Shown here: positions 50,674-52,212 of the stretch, in pieces
Layout: every line of letters starts with the position of its first letter
Numbering within the stretch: the stretch's first letter is position 1
Origin: Stramonita haemastoma
Lineage: Eukaryota; Mollusca; Gastropoda; Neogastropoda; Muricidae
NCBI GenBank assembly: GCA_030674155.1
Contig: CM060323.1
Location: 51,532,325 to 51,584,536 of the forward strand
Direction: 5' to 3'
Length of the DNA: 52,212 nt
The notes under the pieces: model-generated
Seen by the model: the letters and a program-made list of their open reading frames with translations, nothing else
Told to the model about the DNA's origin: nothing
The model's database searches: none
Position numbers and translations under genes: made by a program

Positions 50674-51508
50674 GTCAGTGGATTTTTCACTAGAAGTCAT
50701 GTTCCATTACACTATTCACACATCAGACGTCCTGATTTCCATTTGAGTTTCTGTGTTTAAAATAGGTTGAAGAGTTGGTTGTGTTTTGTGATGGCTGCTG
50801 ACAGAGCAGAGGTCAGAGAATGAAACATGAACTAAAATGATCTCAGGGTTTTGACTCACTGGAAGCCTATTTTGAGGGCAAGGATTCAGGTCCTTACGAG
50901 GTGTCTGTTTAGGGGATTTTCCCCCCTCTGGAGCTAACACTGGTCCAGCTGTCAGTTTTCTCCACTTTCAGCTACTCTCAGTTGCTATCCATTCCATCCC
51001 AGCTGGTTCTAGTTATGGCAGAAACTGACATATGTCATATAGCTATGGGTTGTCAGTGCTATGTGATATTGACATTTTTACTGGTACAGTATTTATCACA
51101 TTTGGCTTTAGTGTATACAGTACCAGTGGTGATTCTAGAGTGCGCCCTTGCGGGATTCCCGCATTTTTTTCAACTTTGCCGCAAAATATTGTGACCAGTG
51201 CGCCCTAACGGACGCAAAAAAACTGTGGATAGCGCATATTTGAACAAACAGTGCGCCCCGGCAACTGCTGTTTGTATAGTTTCAAAATAGCGCTACATGC
51301 GTAGGTCATTAGGTTGATACCCCAGGGACAGCAAGAGGCATTGGTTAGCGCCTACAGTTGTCACAATCGTGACAAAGCGGCTGGTCTGACGTCATTTTAC
51401 TACTCGTTTACGTCATTACGTCATCTTCAAAGGAACCTTGTACTCCTGAAACAAATGACGTCATTGTGACAGAGATCGTTAGTGGAAGAAGCCGCGTCCC
51501 GGCAGGCT
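50674..51508 (+). other. RTEL1 intron, no further exon found
   Basis: I looked for the continuation of motif V (SEGLDF) and did not see it. The segment 51135-51300 has a CpG-rich repeat-like pattern (gtgcgcccttgcgggattcc, gtgcgccctaacgg, gtgcgccccggcaa), perhaps a degraded transposon. Confidence 0.5.
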
Positions 51509-51599
51509 TCAAAGCTGGCAGACCGAAGAGTTTTCAAGGCGGTTTTTCAGATTTGGCTTGACAAGTAGCCCGTGCTTGGCAACAAGAATGATGGCATAG

Positions 51600-51639
51600 G
51601 GTAGACTATCGGCTGGATATAAAAAAAAAAAAGACTTTG

Positions 51640-51717
<78 letters not shown>

Positions 51718-51786
51718 GGGAGGAAAACAAGACTTTGATATTGGATTTCACCTCTTCTCATCTAGATCTAGATCTCTCTTTAACAG

Positions 51787-51850
<64 letters not shown>

Positions 51851-51981
51851 CTCTCTCCTTCCCTCCCTCCCTCATGGGGAGGGGGGAGGGGCAAGACTGA
51901 TATTGGCTTTCACCTCTTCTCATCTATATCTAGATCTCTCTCTAACTCTGAAAGTGGAAATACAAAATTGACTTTGACCCC

Positions 51982-52028
<47 letters not shown>

Positions 52029-52137
52029 ATATGGGAGGAAAAGATAAGACAGATATTGGCTTTAACCCCTTTTCTCATCTAGATCTAAATCTGGTTCTCC
52101 CTCCAACTCTGAATGGAAATACAAAATGGACTTTTGA

Positions 52138-52207
<70 letters not shown>

Positions 52208-52212
52208 GTGGT
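51600..52212. repeat. Higher-order satellite of about 150-160 bp with (CT)n and C runs
   Basis: Three successive units contain gatattggctttcacctctt and ctcatctagatctagatctc, each followed or preceded by (CT)n of 40-75 bp; two also carry a C run. The array reaches the right edge. Confidence 0.85.

Overview
This is animal nuclear DNA, AT-rich and loaded with repeats. Genes are split into short GT-AG exons, microsatellites ((CA)n, (CT)n) and long G or C runs are dense, and there are many tRNA-derived SINE and degraded LINE pieces. The repeat spectrum and protein divergence suggest a lophotrochozoan, probably a marine gastropod or other mollusc; this is inference. A 100-N assembly gap lies at 9613-9712.

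Layout. 1-21.8 kb: no gene I can defend, apart from one weak candidate exon at 10513-10857. It holds satellites, SINEs, three degraded LINE fragments, a decaying 70-bp minisatellite (13.4-16.3 kb) and a TTAA-flanked MITE nested in a SINE. 21.8-33.66 kb: a stathmin-family gene on the minus strand. Its promoter side is near 33.6 kb, its start codon at 31622 and its stop at 23570. 33.66-33.86 kb: a probable shared promoter. 33.85 kb to the right edge: RTEL1, the iron-sulfur DNA helicase, on the plus strand. It starts at 35492 and its 21st coding exon ends at 50673. The 3' part, from helicase motif V onward, lies outside the window. The last 0.7 kb is a (CT)n-bearing satellite.

The two genes diverge head to head. 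From memory, human STMN3 and RTEL1 have the same arrangement at 20q13.33, so this may be very old microsynteny. The stathmin gene has two extra in-phase exons of 51 and 47 codons between the usual fourth and last exons. It therefore could encode a stathmin with extra tubulin-binding repeats, tunable by exon skipping, and it has alternative N-terminal exons. RTEL1 is well conserved (Walker A, motif Ia, all four Fe-S cysteines, DEAH, later motifs). At least three exons nevertheless each lack one base needed to keep frame. That most likely reflects consensus errors, but real decay is not excluded.
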